A stretch of DNA of 24,432 bases from an uncultured Candidatus Saccharibacteria bacterium. GTDB taxonomy: Bacteria; Patescibacteriota; Saccharimonadia; Saccharimonadales; Saccharimonadaceae. The notes beneath the pieces were generated by a model that was not told where the DNA came from, searched no databases, and saw only the letters and a list, made by a program, of their open reading frames with translations. This document shows, piece by piece, positions 13,338-21,428 of the stretch. Where the stretch lies: assembly GCA_938030585.1 (NCBI GenBank), contig CALHIA010000057.1, positions 1 through 24,432 on the forward strand, given 5' to 3'. A program made the position numbers and the translations under genes. Numbering within the stretch: the stretch's first letter is position 1; each line of letters opens with the position of its first letter.

Positions 13338-14620
13338 AAGAACTTTTGGCGGAGCCATGGGTCGGCATCACCGGCGGACATCAGAATCACCAGATAATTA
13401 TCGGCAAGATCTTGGCGAAGCTTGGCAGCAAGAGAATCATCTAACTCAGCCGGAGCGCCAATTTCAGGATTATCCAGTGAATCTATAAAATCACTTGGGG
13501 TGAGGATTTTTAATTTAGGATCTTCGCGTGAAAGATAAGTTGGCAACCAATAAAGTTTTTCAATGCCATGAAAGATATCCTGATATTCATCAAAAAATTC
13601 ATGCTGACGGATATTTTGATGTGGCTGGTAAAGAATCACCACACCCTTTTTCTGCGTGCGCTTGGCTTCCTCGAGGGCGACATTAATAGTGGCGCGAATT
13701 TCCTCTGGGTGATGTGCGTAATCCGAATAAAGTCCGTCAGCTAGGCGCTCAAAACGACGCCCGACACCTGGGAATTGATTAATCGCCTGAATAATTTCAG
13801 CATAATTAACCTCGCGACCGAGCGATTCAAGAATTCGCTGTACCGCTTTAATGGCGAGGGTGGCGTCAAGACGACGTGCTTCACCCGGCAACATTAATTC
13901 CTTGGCTGACATTAAAACAACATCCGGGTGCATATCAGCGAGAAGTTCGGCGTGGTGAAGATTAGCATGTGGGCCAAAAATGAGGTGTTCGCTCTGAGAT
14001 TCGAATTTTAAAAAGGCATCTTGATATTCAGCTGCGGTGGCAAAAATATCTGAATGATCATAGGAAACAAAAGTAATAAGCGAGAGCCAAGGATGGAAGG
14101 CGAGGAAGTTACGATCATATTCGTCAGCTTCATAAAGTAAAAATTGATCATCCTGATCATATTTAGCAGAAGGGGCAAAATTAAGGGTCGAGCCGACCAT
14201 ATAGGAAGCTTTCAAACCGAGCTTTTGACTAAGCCAGATTAACATAGAGGTAGTTGTAGTTTTCCCGTGAGTGCCAGCAACTGCCACCATCTTCAGGTGA
14301 TGTTTCTCAACAAGGGTTTCAATCAATTCATCGCGCTTACTAATTTTGAGACCAAGAGCCTTGGCACGTTGATATTCGGGATGAGATTCGGTGATGGCTG
14401 AAGTATGGACATACCAATCAATCGGATTATTCTGATTAATTTCCGCCAGATAATCACCGGTTTGTGGACCGATCGCGAAGGTGAGATTTTTGGCTTTTAA
14501 TTCCTTGGTGATGGGACCTTCATGAAGGTCGGAGCCAAAAACCTGATGTCCGGCATCATGAGCAAAAAGGGCGAGTGGCCCCATGCCAGTACCGGAAATA
14601 CCAGAGATAAAGATGTTCAT
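13334..14620 (-). CDS. murC: UDP-N-acetylmuramate-L-alanine ligase (MurC)
   Basis: The 428-residue protein is a Mur ligase: N-terminal UDP-binding Rossmann segment GISGTGMGPLA and GSD (about residues 7-31), ATP-binding P-loop GTHGKT (116-121, then TTTSML), EADEYDRNFL in the central domain, GVGRRFE, SDYAHHPEEI and YQPHQ in the C-terminal domain. These fit MurC, which adds L-Ala to UDP-MurNAc in the cytoplasm. The related recycling ligase Mpl is a less likely alternative; the GISGTGMG start and EADEYD are shared with it, but GVGRRFE is MurC-like. It is a little shorter than usual MurC (about 450-490). The start overlaps the stop of the GNAT gene (ATGA), and the gene ends in TGA. Confidence 0.85.
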   Translation of the reverse strand: MNIFISGISGTGMGPLALFAHDAGHQVFGSDLHEGPITKELKAKNLTFAIGPQTGDYLAEINQNNPIDWYVHTSAITESHPEYQRAKALGLKISKRDELIETLVEKHHLKMVAVAGTHGKTTTTSMLIWLSQKLGLKASYMVGSTLNFAPSAKYDQDDQFLLYEADEYDRNFLAFHPWLSLITFVSYDHSDIFATAAEYQDAFLKFESQSEHLIFGPHANLHHAELLADMHPDVVLMSAKELMLPGEARRLDATLAIKAVQRILESLGREVNYAEIIQAINQFPGVGRRFERLADGLYSDYAHHPEEIRATINVALEEAKRTQKKGVVILYQPHQNIRQHEFFDEYQDIFHGIEKLYWLPTYLSREDPKLKILTPSDFIDSLDNPEIGAPAELDDSLAAKLRQDLADNYLVILMSAGDADPWLRQKFL

Positions 14621-15057
14621 AATTTTTTCCTAAAGAAGTTAGTATCGTAAATTTCAGCACCGTGAGTCTTGTAGAAATTCTGGGCTACTTCACGACCATG
14701 ACCGCAGGTAAATTCAAGATTTTTGCAGCCTTTTTCCCTAGCCCAATCTTCATAGGCTTGGAAAATTAAATCTCCCACACCTTTACCACGAGCGGCACTA
14801 TCCACCACAAAATCTTCGAGATAAGCATTCTTATAAATTCCTGCACCAAAAGTCACAGAGACCGAAGCCATACCGAGAATCTGTCCATCTTCCACGGCAA
14901 AAATGAGATCATGATATGGAGACTGAGTGATTTCCGTGAACCAGTCCGGACTAATCTCACCCTTGTCCTTGCCACTACGAGAAAGTTGAATCAGAAGTTC
15001 CCGCACGCGCGTGGCGATTTCTGGTTGATACTGTTTAAGACGTTCAATTTTAACCAT
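14617..15057 (-). CDS. GNAT-family N-acetyltransferase
   Basis: The 146-residue protein has the GNAT core. A central strand DLIFAVEDGQILGMASV leads to the acetyl-CoA motif A, LEDFVVDSAARGKGVGDLIF, with the R-x-x-G-x-G pyrophosphate loop. A C-terminal NFYKTHGAEIYDTNFFRKKL follows. Substrate unknown. It is the middle gene of glmM-GNAT-murC: it starts 12 bases after glmM (AAAGGGAA Shine-Dalgarno) and its TGA stop overlaps the murC ATG. That context makes acetylation of an amino-sugar or peptidoglycan precursor, or of a protein in this pathway, possible. It is not a GlmU-type acetyltransferase, since those are left-handed beta-helix proteins. Confidence 0.88.
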   Translation of the reverse strand: MVKIERLKQYQPEIATRVRELLIQLSRSGKDKGEISPDWFTEITQSPYHDLIFAVEDGQILGMASVSVTFGAGIYKNAYLEDFVVDSAARGKGVGDLIFQAYEDWAREKGCKNLEFTCGHGREVAQNFYKTHGAEIYDTNFFRKKL

Positions 15058-15069
15058 AATTCCCTTTCT

Positions 15070-16665
15070 TTATTCAAATACAGTTTCAGTGAGGCGCTCA
15101 GCGATAGCGTCGGCAGTTTTTTGTATAGCTTCTGCGTCGTCACCCCAGATAGTAATGCGGACTAAATCTTCGGTACCAGAGGCGCGGATATTGATTGACC
15201 AGCCAGTTGGCAAATTTTCGGTTTCGGTAGCAATGAACTGCTGGGCGGTTTCAGTGAGGTTACGAAAAGCTTGCTTGGTTTGACTATCGACTGGCTGGTT
15301 CTTGATGGTTTGTGGAAGTTTTTGGAAATTTTGACAGAGAGTTGATAAGGTCGGTAAGGAACGCTCAAGGTTTTCAGAAGTTTGGCCAGCCTTTTCATCT
15401 TGAATAGTCTGATAATTCGTAAGTAAGATATCTTCGTTCTGGAATTTTTCACGAGCTTCGGAAAGAATCTTAGTAATTACGAGTGCAGTAAGCACACCGT
15501 CACCCATTGGTTCACCGGGCAAAATAATATGCCCACTCTGTTCGCCGCCGAGCAAAATGCCGTCTTCACGCATTTTGGCGGAAACATTTTGATCACCGAC
15601 GTCGGTCATGGCGATTTTAATACCAGTTTTTTCCGCCCAACGCAGCAAGCCTTTGTTGGCCATAATCGTAACGCAGACTTCTGGCACGGCTAGATAATTT
15701 GCCAAAATCACAATCATATCATCACCATCGATAATCTGACCATCGCGGTCGATCATTAAACAGCGGTCGCCGTCACCGTCAAAGGCCGCACCGAAATCAA
15801 GTTGCTTTTCTTTAACTAATTGAATGAGCGGCTCAAGATGAGTGCTACCACAGCCAGCGTTAATTTTTTCACCAAAATTAGCATCTTCATGAATAGCGAT
15901 AACCTCGGCGCCGAGTTCTTCAAAAATTTGCTTCGCCGTAACAGAGGTGGCACCGCAAGCAAGATCTAGACCAATACGCAGACCGGAAAAATCTGGCTTT
16001 TGGCGCACCGAGGTGGTGGCTGGACCAAATTGCGCAAGATAAGTACGGAGATGGTCGAGGTAGCGCGAAAGGGCGTCTTCATGAAGATCTTCACGAAATT
16101 CCGGACTATGCACATCGAAACCAGATTCATTTTCCAGGGCATTTTCGATCGCATTGACACCGGACTGCGAAAGTTTAATACCGTAAGGATATTTTTTCAC
16201 CAAATGAGAAAGATTTTCACCGGAATCATTAGTGCCAGTACCAGAAAAAGCCACACCGCCTGGCATGGTAGCCTCGAGCCCGCCAATCGTATCACCGCGT
16301 TCGAAAATTTTAATACCATTATCAGTGTAGGGGTTATGCGAAGCGGTAATATCAATGGCCAGATCATAACCCATTTCATAAAAAGCGTAATTAATCGCTG
16401 GGGTCGGTAGAACACCCACCGTACCGTGATCGATGCCAACAGTTTCCAGAGCTTCCTCAAAATAACGAATCATCCACTCAGTGGATTCACGCGTATCGCC
16501 ACCAATTAAGACCCGAGCTGGACGTTCGAGGCCACTTTCGTCCTCTTTCGCATTACCTAAATAGCGCACAATACCGAGAGTAACGGCTTGAATAATGCCA
16601 GGGGTAAAAGCTTCTGCCTTTTGTCTAATACCGTCAGTACCGAAATATTTGATTTTACCTTTCAT
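15070..16665 (-). CDS. glmM: Phosphoglucosamine mutase (GlmM-like)
   Basis: The 531-residue enzyme carries all four alpha-D-phosphohexomutase signatures: TASHNP with the phosphoserine S109 (107-112), metal-binding DGDGDR (296-301), sugar-binding GEQSGH (374-379) and phosphate-binding RASGTED (494-500). The N-terminal KYFGTDGIR and GEQSGH point to GlmM, which makes glucosamine-1-phosphate for UDP-GlcNAc. It is about 85 residues longer than typical GlmM (about 445). Extra sequence sits before domain 2 (about 140-205, Gly/Asn-rich then helical) and before domain 4 (about 415-475, Gln/Thr-rich). The start has GGAG 4-5 bases upstream and a -10 box 25 bases upstream. GlmS, the preceding enzyme of the route, lies at the right end of the window. 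Confidence 0.9.
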   Translation of the reverse strand: MKGKIKYFGTDGIRQKAEAFTPGIIQAVTLGIVRYLGNAKEDESGLERPARVLIGGDTRESTEWMIRYFEEALETVGIDHGTVGVLPTPAINYAFYEMGYDLAIDITASHNPYTDNGIKIFERGDTIGGLEATMPGGVAFSGTGTNDSGENLSHLVKKYPYGIKLSQSGVNAIENALENESGFDVHSPEFREDLHEDALSRYLDHLRTYLAQFGPATTSVRQKPDFSGLRIGLDLACGATSVTAKQIFEELGAEVIAIHEDANFGEKINAGCGSTHLEPLIQLVKEKQLDFGAAFDGDGDRCLMIDRDGQIIDGDDMIVILANYLAVPEVCVTIMANKGLLRWAEKTGIKIAMTDVGDQNVSAKMREDGILLGGEQSGHIILPGEPMGDGVLTALVITKILSEAREKFQNEDILLTNYQTIQDEKAGQTSENLERSLPTLSTLCQNFQKLPQTIKNQPVDSQTKQAFRNLTETAQQFIATETENLPTGWSINIRASGTEDLVRITIWGDDAEAIQKTADAIAERLTETVFE

Positions 16666-16690
16666 AACACTCCATTTTCAACTAGTTTCT

Positions 16691-16719
16691 ATTATACATC
16701 TTGGAGGTAAGCGGCGCAA
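16691..16719 (-). promoter_or_regulatory. Promoter of the glmM-GNAT-murC operon
   Basis: On the minus strand TTGCGC (16714-16719), 17-bp spacer, TATAAT (16691-16696). It lies between the pta stop and glmM. Confidence 0.65.
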
Positions 16720-16722
16720 AGA

Positions 16723-17505
16723 TTAGTGTTTAGCAAGTAATAACATATATTCAATAACTTTCAAGACATCTTCTTCGGTACTGCCACGAGAGAGATCGGA
16801 AATCGGCGCATTGAAGCCCTGAAGAATCGGTCCAGCAGCCGTAAAGCCACCGAATTGTTCCATGGCCTTATAGAGGATATTACCAGTATTAAGATCAGGG
16901 ACAATTAGGGTATTAGCAAAACCAGCAACTGGAGAATCTGGGGCTTTTTTCTGGCCGATGCGCGGATTAATCGCGGCATCGAGCTGCAATTCGCCATCAA
17001 CTAAGAGCTCAGGATGAGAGGCTTTAAGTTTGGCGATGGTTTCTTGGATCAAATCAATGGTCTCGTCGCGACCACCGGAACCCTTGGTGGAAAAACTAAG
17101 GAAGGCAACCTTCGGAATAGGGAAAATTTTGCTGGCGGTTTCGATAGTCTGGACGGCAATATCATAAAGTTGATCAGAGGTAGGATGTTTACAAGCAGCC
17201 GCATCAGCAAGTACATAAGTTTCATTTTCACGCTCCAGGATGAAACTAGCGGAAAAAGTTGGCTTCAGGAGATTACGTGGATTTTTCACCCCGATGAGAT
17301 CACGACAAGCCAAAATTACATCACGCGAGGAATAATCAATGCCAGCAATTAGAGAATCGGCAAGCTGATTTTTCACCGCAAGACAGGCATGTTCAATAGA
17401 ATCGGCACCAACTAGCTCAAAATCAGGAAATTTTTCGCGAGCTTTTTCGATGGCAGATTTAATAATGGGATTTTCTAATTCGGGGAAGACGATGCGTGTT
17501 TTCAT
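16723..17505 (-). CDS. Compact phosphate acetyl/butyryltransferase (PTA_PTB family)
   Basis: The 260-residue protein shows the PTA_PTB C-terminal core: FLSFSTKGSG, DGELQLDAAINP, ANTLIVPDLNTGNILYK and GPILQGFNAPISDLSRGST. These motifs bind CoA and acyl phosphate and match Pta closely. The family usually needs about 325 residues. Here the start (RIVFPELENPIIKSAIEKA) is normal, but the first lobe is shortened by about 60 residues after it, so the enzyme is compact rather than truncated. The expected reaction is acetyl-CoA plus phosphate to acetyl phosphate and CoA; butyryl activity cannot be excluded. An acetate kinase gene is not in the window. The ATG is 6 bases after a TATAAT box, so the mRNA is probably leaderless. 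Confidence 0.85.
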   Translation of the reverse strand: MKTRIVFPELENPIIKSAIEKAREKFPDFELVGADSIEHACLAVKNQLADSLIAGIDYSSRDVILACRDLIGVKNPRNLLKPTFSASFILERENETYVLADAAACKHPTSDQLYDIAVQTIETASKIFPIPKVAFLSFSTKGSGGRDETIDLIQETIAKLKASHPELLVDGELQLDAAINPRIGQKKAPDSPVAGFANTLIVPDLNTGNILYKAMEQFGGFTAAGPILQGFNAPISDLSRGSTEEDVLKVIEYMLLLAKH

Positions 17506-17511
17506 GTTCTA

Positions 17512-17517
17512 ATTATA
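17512..17517 (-). promoter_or_regulatory. -10 box of the pta-like gene (leaderless)
   Basis: TATAAT on the minus strand, 6 bases before the ATG at 17505; no TG extension here. Confidence 0.6.
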
Positions 17518-17530
17518 ACGAAGAAATGAA

Positions 17531-17557
17531 AAAAGAGGCTAAAACTTAGCCTCTTTT
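17531..17557 (-). terminator. Strong terminator of the coiled-coil gene
   Basis: A perfect 12-bp stem AAAAGAGGCTAA / TTAGCCTCTTTT with a 3-base loop and T run on the minus strand, between the coiled-coil gene and the pta-like gene. Confidence 0.88.
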
Positions 17558-17596
17558 AGAAGTTACATGATACTTAATTTTGTCATTTTGAAATTT

Positions 17597-18304
17597 TTAG
17601 CCGACATTGCAGCTAGGTTCGCGGCGGTAGGACATATCATAGTCATCCTCATTTTTAATGGCGGTGATATGACCGTGATTTACTCCGTCTGGATGCCATT
17701 GACCGCCATAATAGAGGTCAATTCTACCCTGTCTAGAAACTAGCTTAAATTCGCTACCGGTAGGCACTCCAAACAAATGAAGTAACTTATCGAGATAAGA
17801 CTTAATCCTAATATCTTCCGAGGAAGTTAGGCTTTCAATGAAGCTTTTCTTCTTCTGATAGATGGTGTCTTTCTCGCTATATTCCTCCTTTCGTTGGGAA
17901 AAGATTTTTTCCCAAGTAATTTTTTCTTGCTTAGTCTCCTCAAACTCATCCCTAATCCTGCAGAGTTGGGGGTGTAGCTTGGGGTTGTAATAAGCATTCT
18001 TCTCGCTGATCAGCTGATTTTTTTTCTTGATAAGATCAAGATGTTCCTTTTTTAGATCCTGATTAGCTGGGTCCTGTTTTTGAGATTCGAAATTCTGTTG
18101 GATCTGAGTAATAATTTGCCCGGTTTCATCGTAAAGCTTTGCAACTTCATCTCCGCCAAAATCGCTCATCATTTTCCTTAGTTTTTCGATCTCGGTGTTA
18201 GCTTCCTTACACTTCTTCTCGGCTTCGTCCATCAATCTTTTCGCAGATTTGACTTCCTGAAGCAGAGCATCAAGCTCGATTTTCTCTTCCGCTAGAGATT
18301 TCAT
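17597..18304 (-). CDS. Coiled-coil protein with conserved-looking C-terminal HGH motif
   Basis: The 235-residue protein is mostly charged helix: heptad-like coiled coil over about residues 1-60 and again about 85-165, with no membrane segment. The last ~50 residues change character to a small beta module, LVSRQGRIDLYYGG then QWHPDGVNHGHITAI, ending SYRREPSCNVG. I have seen similar YYGG...DGxxHGH endings in unannotated bacterial proteins, but I cannot name the domain. The Gly/His-rich end could bind metal or a small ligand. Signals are clear: extended -10 at 18409-18418, leader of about 100 bases, GGGAGG Shine-Dalgarno, own terminator. It is downstream of the exopolysaccharide genes but separately transcribed. 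Confidence 0.8.
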   Translation of the reverse strand: MKSLAEEKIELDALLQEVKSAKRLMDEAEKKCKEANTEIEKLRKMMSDFGGDEVAKLYDETGQIITQIQQNFESQKQDPANQDLKKEHLDLIKKKNQLISEKNAYYNPKLHPQLCRIRDEFEETKQEKITWEKIFSQRKEEYSEKDTIYQKKKSFIESLTSSEDIRIKSYLDKLLHLFGVPTGSEFKLVSRQGRIDLYYGGQWHPDGVNHGHITAIKNEDDYDMSYRREPSCNVG

Positions 18305-18331
18305 GACTCCACCTCCCTTTCTTGCGAGTCA
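18304..18331 (-). promoter_or_regulatory. Start-codon hairpin presenting or hiding the ribosome binding site
   Basis: In the mRNA TGACTC (18326-18331) can pair with GAGTCA (18304-18309), whose last base is the A of the ATG. The 16-base loop holds GGGAGG. Possible translational control. Confidence 0.35.
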
Positions 18332-18408
18332 ATAAGTAACAAATAAGCATATAAAACTCCTTGTCAAAGAACTAGCCGTAGCCAATTTGTCACTAGAGTA
18401 ACACAGGT

Positions 18409-18418
18409 ATTATATCAT
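18409..18418 (-). promoter_or_regulatory. Extended -10 promoter of the coiled-coil gene
   Basis: ATGATATAAT on the minus strand, just after the stop of the O-antigen-ligase-like gene; it gives a 5' leader of about 100 bases. Confidence 0.65.
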
Positions 18419-18422
18419 ATTT

Positions 18423-20027
18423 TTATAAAAATTCAAAATTTTTGGCAAAAAGTGCTGGGTAGAGGACGGGAACTAAGTAAATATGCAAGGCATTCGGAAG
18501 GCCCGAGAAGAAACAAACCGAGGCGGCATAGGCCAAAATCAGAGAGGCAAAATAGAGTTTGGCTGGAGCAATACTAGAGATTAAGCTGGTGAAGTTGGAT
18601 TTTTTCATGGATTGCTTGGAAGATTGACTAGAGGATGGCTTTACAAGTTTTTGGCGAGAATAACAGAGATAAAATACGCAAATACCACTACAGAAAATAA
18701 TCAAGATACCGATAAAACCGGTCTCGACTAGGATAGCGATATATTCGTTTTGAGTGATTTCTTTAGTGGAGCCAAGTTCCGGAAAGGCTTGATAGAGGGC
18801 AACACCAGAGGACCCAAGGCCAGAGCCGAAAAAGAATTGCCCCGGATGACTAAAGGCGAGTTGCAGGCCCATTTTCGAGAGCTTGACACGGATGTCGGTT
18901 GATTCTGTAATATAGCCGTCGAAAAGTGGGGACTGAGTGGCGGCATTAATGTCAGCAGTATCGCTAGTAGAAAAGTTAGATAAGTTATTATGAGGCAGAA
19001 TATTAAGAGATTCACTCTGGTAGGCTGAAGATTTCTTAGATTCAGGGAGAGGAATCTTGACGCGACCGAGAGTCATTTGACTAATTGAACGACTAACTCC
19101 ACCAAGAAAAGTATCAGAGGTAGGACCGAATTCCGACATTAAACCTTGAATAAGCGTAACGAAAATTAGAGGGAATAAGATCAGTGAGATGATTTTCGAG
19201 GCGACAAGAAGTTTCTTTTTGGTGTGAAATATTTCATAAAGAAAAATTACTGCGACAGCCAGGAAGAAGGAGTAGGTGGCACCCCTTGAAAAAATTAAGA
19301 AAAGTGTTGAAATAATAAAACCAGATAGCGCGATATATAGGATTTTGGCTTTACGGGTTTGGTGATTTTTTGGATGGATTACCCTAAAGACCAGAAAAAT
19401 GGCCGGAGCGAGTAAGAGGTTACCCATAAACTGCGGCTCAATAGCAAAACCATTGGGGTGAGGAAAACCAAAAGAGAGATTAGTACAACCAAGACAGAGT
19501 AAAATTCGATCGCCCGGAATATTAAGGGTATTTAAAATAGCTTGTAGCCAACAAAAACCGGAAGCTAAGGTGGCGCCGAAAAGAAAAGGTTTTTCGAGCG
19601 AGAGGGGTGTCTTTTTTAATATAATATTTTTATAAAAAGTCAAGAGGGAAAGATAGAGACACCAGATAATGCCAGCGGTCATAAGGCCGCGAAATTTATT
19701 GGAGCTCCAGAGGAGAGTGAGCGAAAAATAGAGTGGAATACTACTCAAAATCAAAGGAATTTGTGTTGCTGGCTTGGTAAGTGATACCTTTTTGACAATG
19801 AGATTACAGAGATCAATAAAGAGTGCGGGCAGAGATAAGAAGCCCATCAAGAGTAACCATAACAGAGGTAGGGAAAACTCATAATTGGATGATTCAGTAG
19901 AAAAAAGTGGGATGACTGGATAGTAAGAAAAAAAGAGAATGATAGGCAAAATCCAAAAGAAGCGGCGGTGAAGAGGGAGAAGTTTTTGATTCAAGTTTTC
20001 AAGTTTGTTTTGGAGGTTTTCTAACAT
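18423..20027 (-). CDS. O-antigen ligase/polymerase-like membrane protein
   Basis: The 534-residue protein has about ten or more hydrophobic helices spread over its length, with a long polar extracytoplasmic loop at about 310-385 (Ser/Asn-rich). This is followed by a helix pair with the segment FFFGSGLGSSG and QNEYIAILVETGFIGILI, typical of the Wzy_C/O-antigen ligase family. The family polymerises or transfers lipid-linked glycans on the outer face of the cytoplasmic membrane. Other features (LWSSNKFRGL, FSRGATYSFFLA) also fit. It is the third gene after a polyprenyl sugar-phosphate transferase and a GT4 enzyme, 24 bases from the latter, with an AGGGA ribosome site. Whether it is a ligase to a wall/teichoic-type acceptor, a glycoprotein ligase or a polymerase cannot be settled. 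Confidence 0.85.
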   Translation of the reverse strand: MLENLQNKLENLNQKLLPLHRRFFWILPIILFFSYYPVIPLFSTESSNYEFSLPLLWLLLMGFLSLPALFIDLCNLIVKKVSLTKPATQIPLILSSIPLYFSLTLLWSSNKFRGLMTAGIIWCLYLSLLTFYKNIILKKTPLSLEKPFLFGATLASGFCWLQAILNTLNIPGDRILLCLGCTNLSFGFPHPNGFAIEPQFMGNLLLAPAIFLVFRVIHPKNHQTRKAKILYIALSGFIISTLFLIFSRGATYSFFLAVAVIFLYEIFHTKKKLLVASKIISLILFPLIFVTLIQGLMSEFGPTSDTFLGGVSRSISQMTLGRVKIPLPESKKSSAYQSESLNILPHNNLSNFSTSDTADINAATQSPLFDGYITESTDIRVKLSKMGLQLAFSHPGQFFFGSGLGSSGVALYQAFPELGSTKEITQNEYIAILVETGFIGILIIFCSGICVFYLCYSRQKLVKPSSSQSSKQSMKKSNFTSLISSIAPAKLYFASLILAYAASVCFFSGLPNALHIYLVPVLYPALFAKNFEFL

Positions 20028-20051
20028 GGGTTTTCCCTGTACGTTAAGGTT

Positions 20052-21428
20052 TTATTTTGGTTCTTTTGGCGTTTTTTGGACTTTTTCGACAAATTGACGA
20101 ATTTTTCTATGGAAATTTTCAGTACTAAACTTAGTGGTGGTGGCAGAAATTTCTTGAGGCGAAAGAAAAGAATTTACAGATTTTTCTTCAAAATTTTTCA
20201 AAGTTTGAACAAGGGAATCGACGGATTGCTCTTCAAAGAAGAGGCCGTTTTTGCCATTCTGAATGTAATCCATGGCGCCACCTTGCTTAAGAGCGATGAC
20301 TGGACAGCCGGCGGCTAAGGCCTCAACCGGAGCAATACCGAAAGGCTCATTAGACGGAAAAACGAAGGCCTTGGCGTATTTAACAAATTCCTTGAGATTA
20401 GATTGAGGTAAAACATCGAAAAAGACCACGTGCTTCGAGCCGGCAGCTTGATTAACTAGTGATTCATGGGCCGCACCGTTGCCGATGAGAATTAAATTAA
20501 GCTTAAGCTTCTTGCAAGCAGCAATAATTAAATCTAAACGTTTCCAATTGACTTGACGAGAAAAATTCAAATAAAAGCCTTCAGCGAGGAAACTTTCTGG
20601 AAGTTTTTGTAAAATTTCTGGGAGTTCCCTAGTGGATTTCTCAGAGATAATTTGACTTTTATTATGTTTTATGTTGTTTTCTAGTTTTATCTTTGTTTGC
20701 TTTTTATTTAAATTATGTTGTGATAATATTTGACAATTTGACTGGATTGTTTCACGATATGGAGCGACAGACTGGAAGTTTTCCACAGCTACAGGTGGAT
20801 AAATAATCGTGCTTTCCCTTTCGTAGAATTGTTTGATTTCCTGCTGGGCAAAATCTGAGATGGTCAGATAATAATCTGGTCGAGCCGCAGCCTCTAAGTC
20901 CTTGCGTCGTAATGTTTTCACCATTAATTTAAAAACTGGACGAACTAAAAAATTCAATTTTCCGAAACCAGGGTCCTCGAGGTATTCCCTGTATTTCCCC
21001 CAATAGTACTGGGTCGGGACATGGCAATAACAGATGTGAGCGCCGGGTTTAGTTTTAACGAACTTAGCATCGCAACCAGAAACTGAAATAACTAAATCAT
21101 AGGCAGTGAGATCGAGATGTTTAAAATAGCTCTGACGTAAGGGAGCGATAAATTTTCTAAGACAGGCTGGCAGGAGATTCAACCAACCGGTTTTAACTTC
21201 AGCATCGAGAAACCAATTGATTCCCCTTGGACGATATTGGGAGGTATAAATTGGGGCATCTGGATAAATGCGGTGTAATTCCCTCAGGACTTGCTCGGCA
21301 CCACCAACCACGGTGAGCCAATCACATACCAGGGCAATTTTTGGCTCGCCAATTTTCGATTGGGCGGATTTTATATTAGTGGTTTTAGATTTAACCATTT
21401 TTGAATTGGCAATTTTAGATTCAGCCAT
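20052..21428 (-). CDS. GT4-family glycosyltransferase
   Basis: The 458-residue protein is a GT-B enzyme: N-terminal donor-independent domain starting PKIALVCDWLTVVGGAEQVL with the glycine-rich loop, HVPTQYYWGKYREY in the middle, and a C-terminal nucleotide-sugar domain with EPFGIAPVEALAAGCPVIA (the E-x7-E motif of GT4). It probably adds a sugar to a lipid-linked intermediate in the cytoplasm. Two oddities: the first ~32 residues are six imperfect five-residue repeats absent from normal GT4 enzymes, and about 45 Lys/Asn/Gln-rich residues (around 232-275) are inserted between the domains in notably AT-rich DNA. The ATG directly follows the stop of the upstream gene. The real start could be later within the repeats. 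Confidence 0.88.
   Translation of the reverse strand: MAESKIANSKMVKSKTTNIKSAQSKIGEPKIALVCDWLTVVGGAEQVLRELHRIYPDAPIYTSQYRPRGINWFLDAEVKTGWLNLLPACLRKFIAPLRQSYFKHLDLTAYDLVISVSGCDAKFVKTKPGAHICYCHVPTQYYWGKYREYLEDPGFGKLNFLVRPVFKLMVKTLRRKDLEAAARPDYYLTISDFAQQEIKQFYERESTIIYPPVAVENFQSVAPYRETIQSNCQILSQHNLNKKQTKIKLENNIKHNKSQIISEKSTRELPEILQKLPESFLAEGFYLNFSRQVNWKRLDLIIAACKKLKLNLILIGNGAAHESLVNQAAGSKHVVFFDVLPQSNLKEFVKYAKAFVFPSNEPFGIAPVEALAAGCPVIALKQGGAMDYIQNGKNGLFFEEQSVDSLVQTLKNFEEKSVNSFLSPQEISATTTKFSTENFHRKIRQFVEKVQKTPKEPK
21333..21422 (-). repeat. Six imperfect 15-nt tandem repeats at the GT4 5' end
   Basis: Codons 3-32 form six units of five codons with the pattern x-S-K-I-x (for example ESKIA, NSKMV, QSKIG, EPKIA); the nucleotide core is TCnAAAATTG. 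The last unit runs into the first strand of the glycosyltransferase domain. Confidence 0.65.

Noticed and set aside
14617..14619. Alternative genetic code with TGA as Gly
   Set aside because: TGA ends the GNAT and murC genes at the expected C-termini, and no in-frame TGA is needed in any gene.
16000..16410. 136-residue plus-strand frame antisense to glmM
   Set aside because: Antisense shadow of a gene with all catalytic motifs; composition follows the glmM codons.
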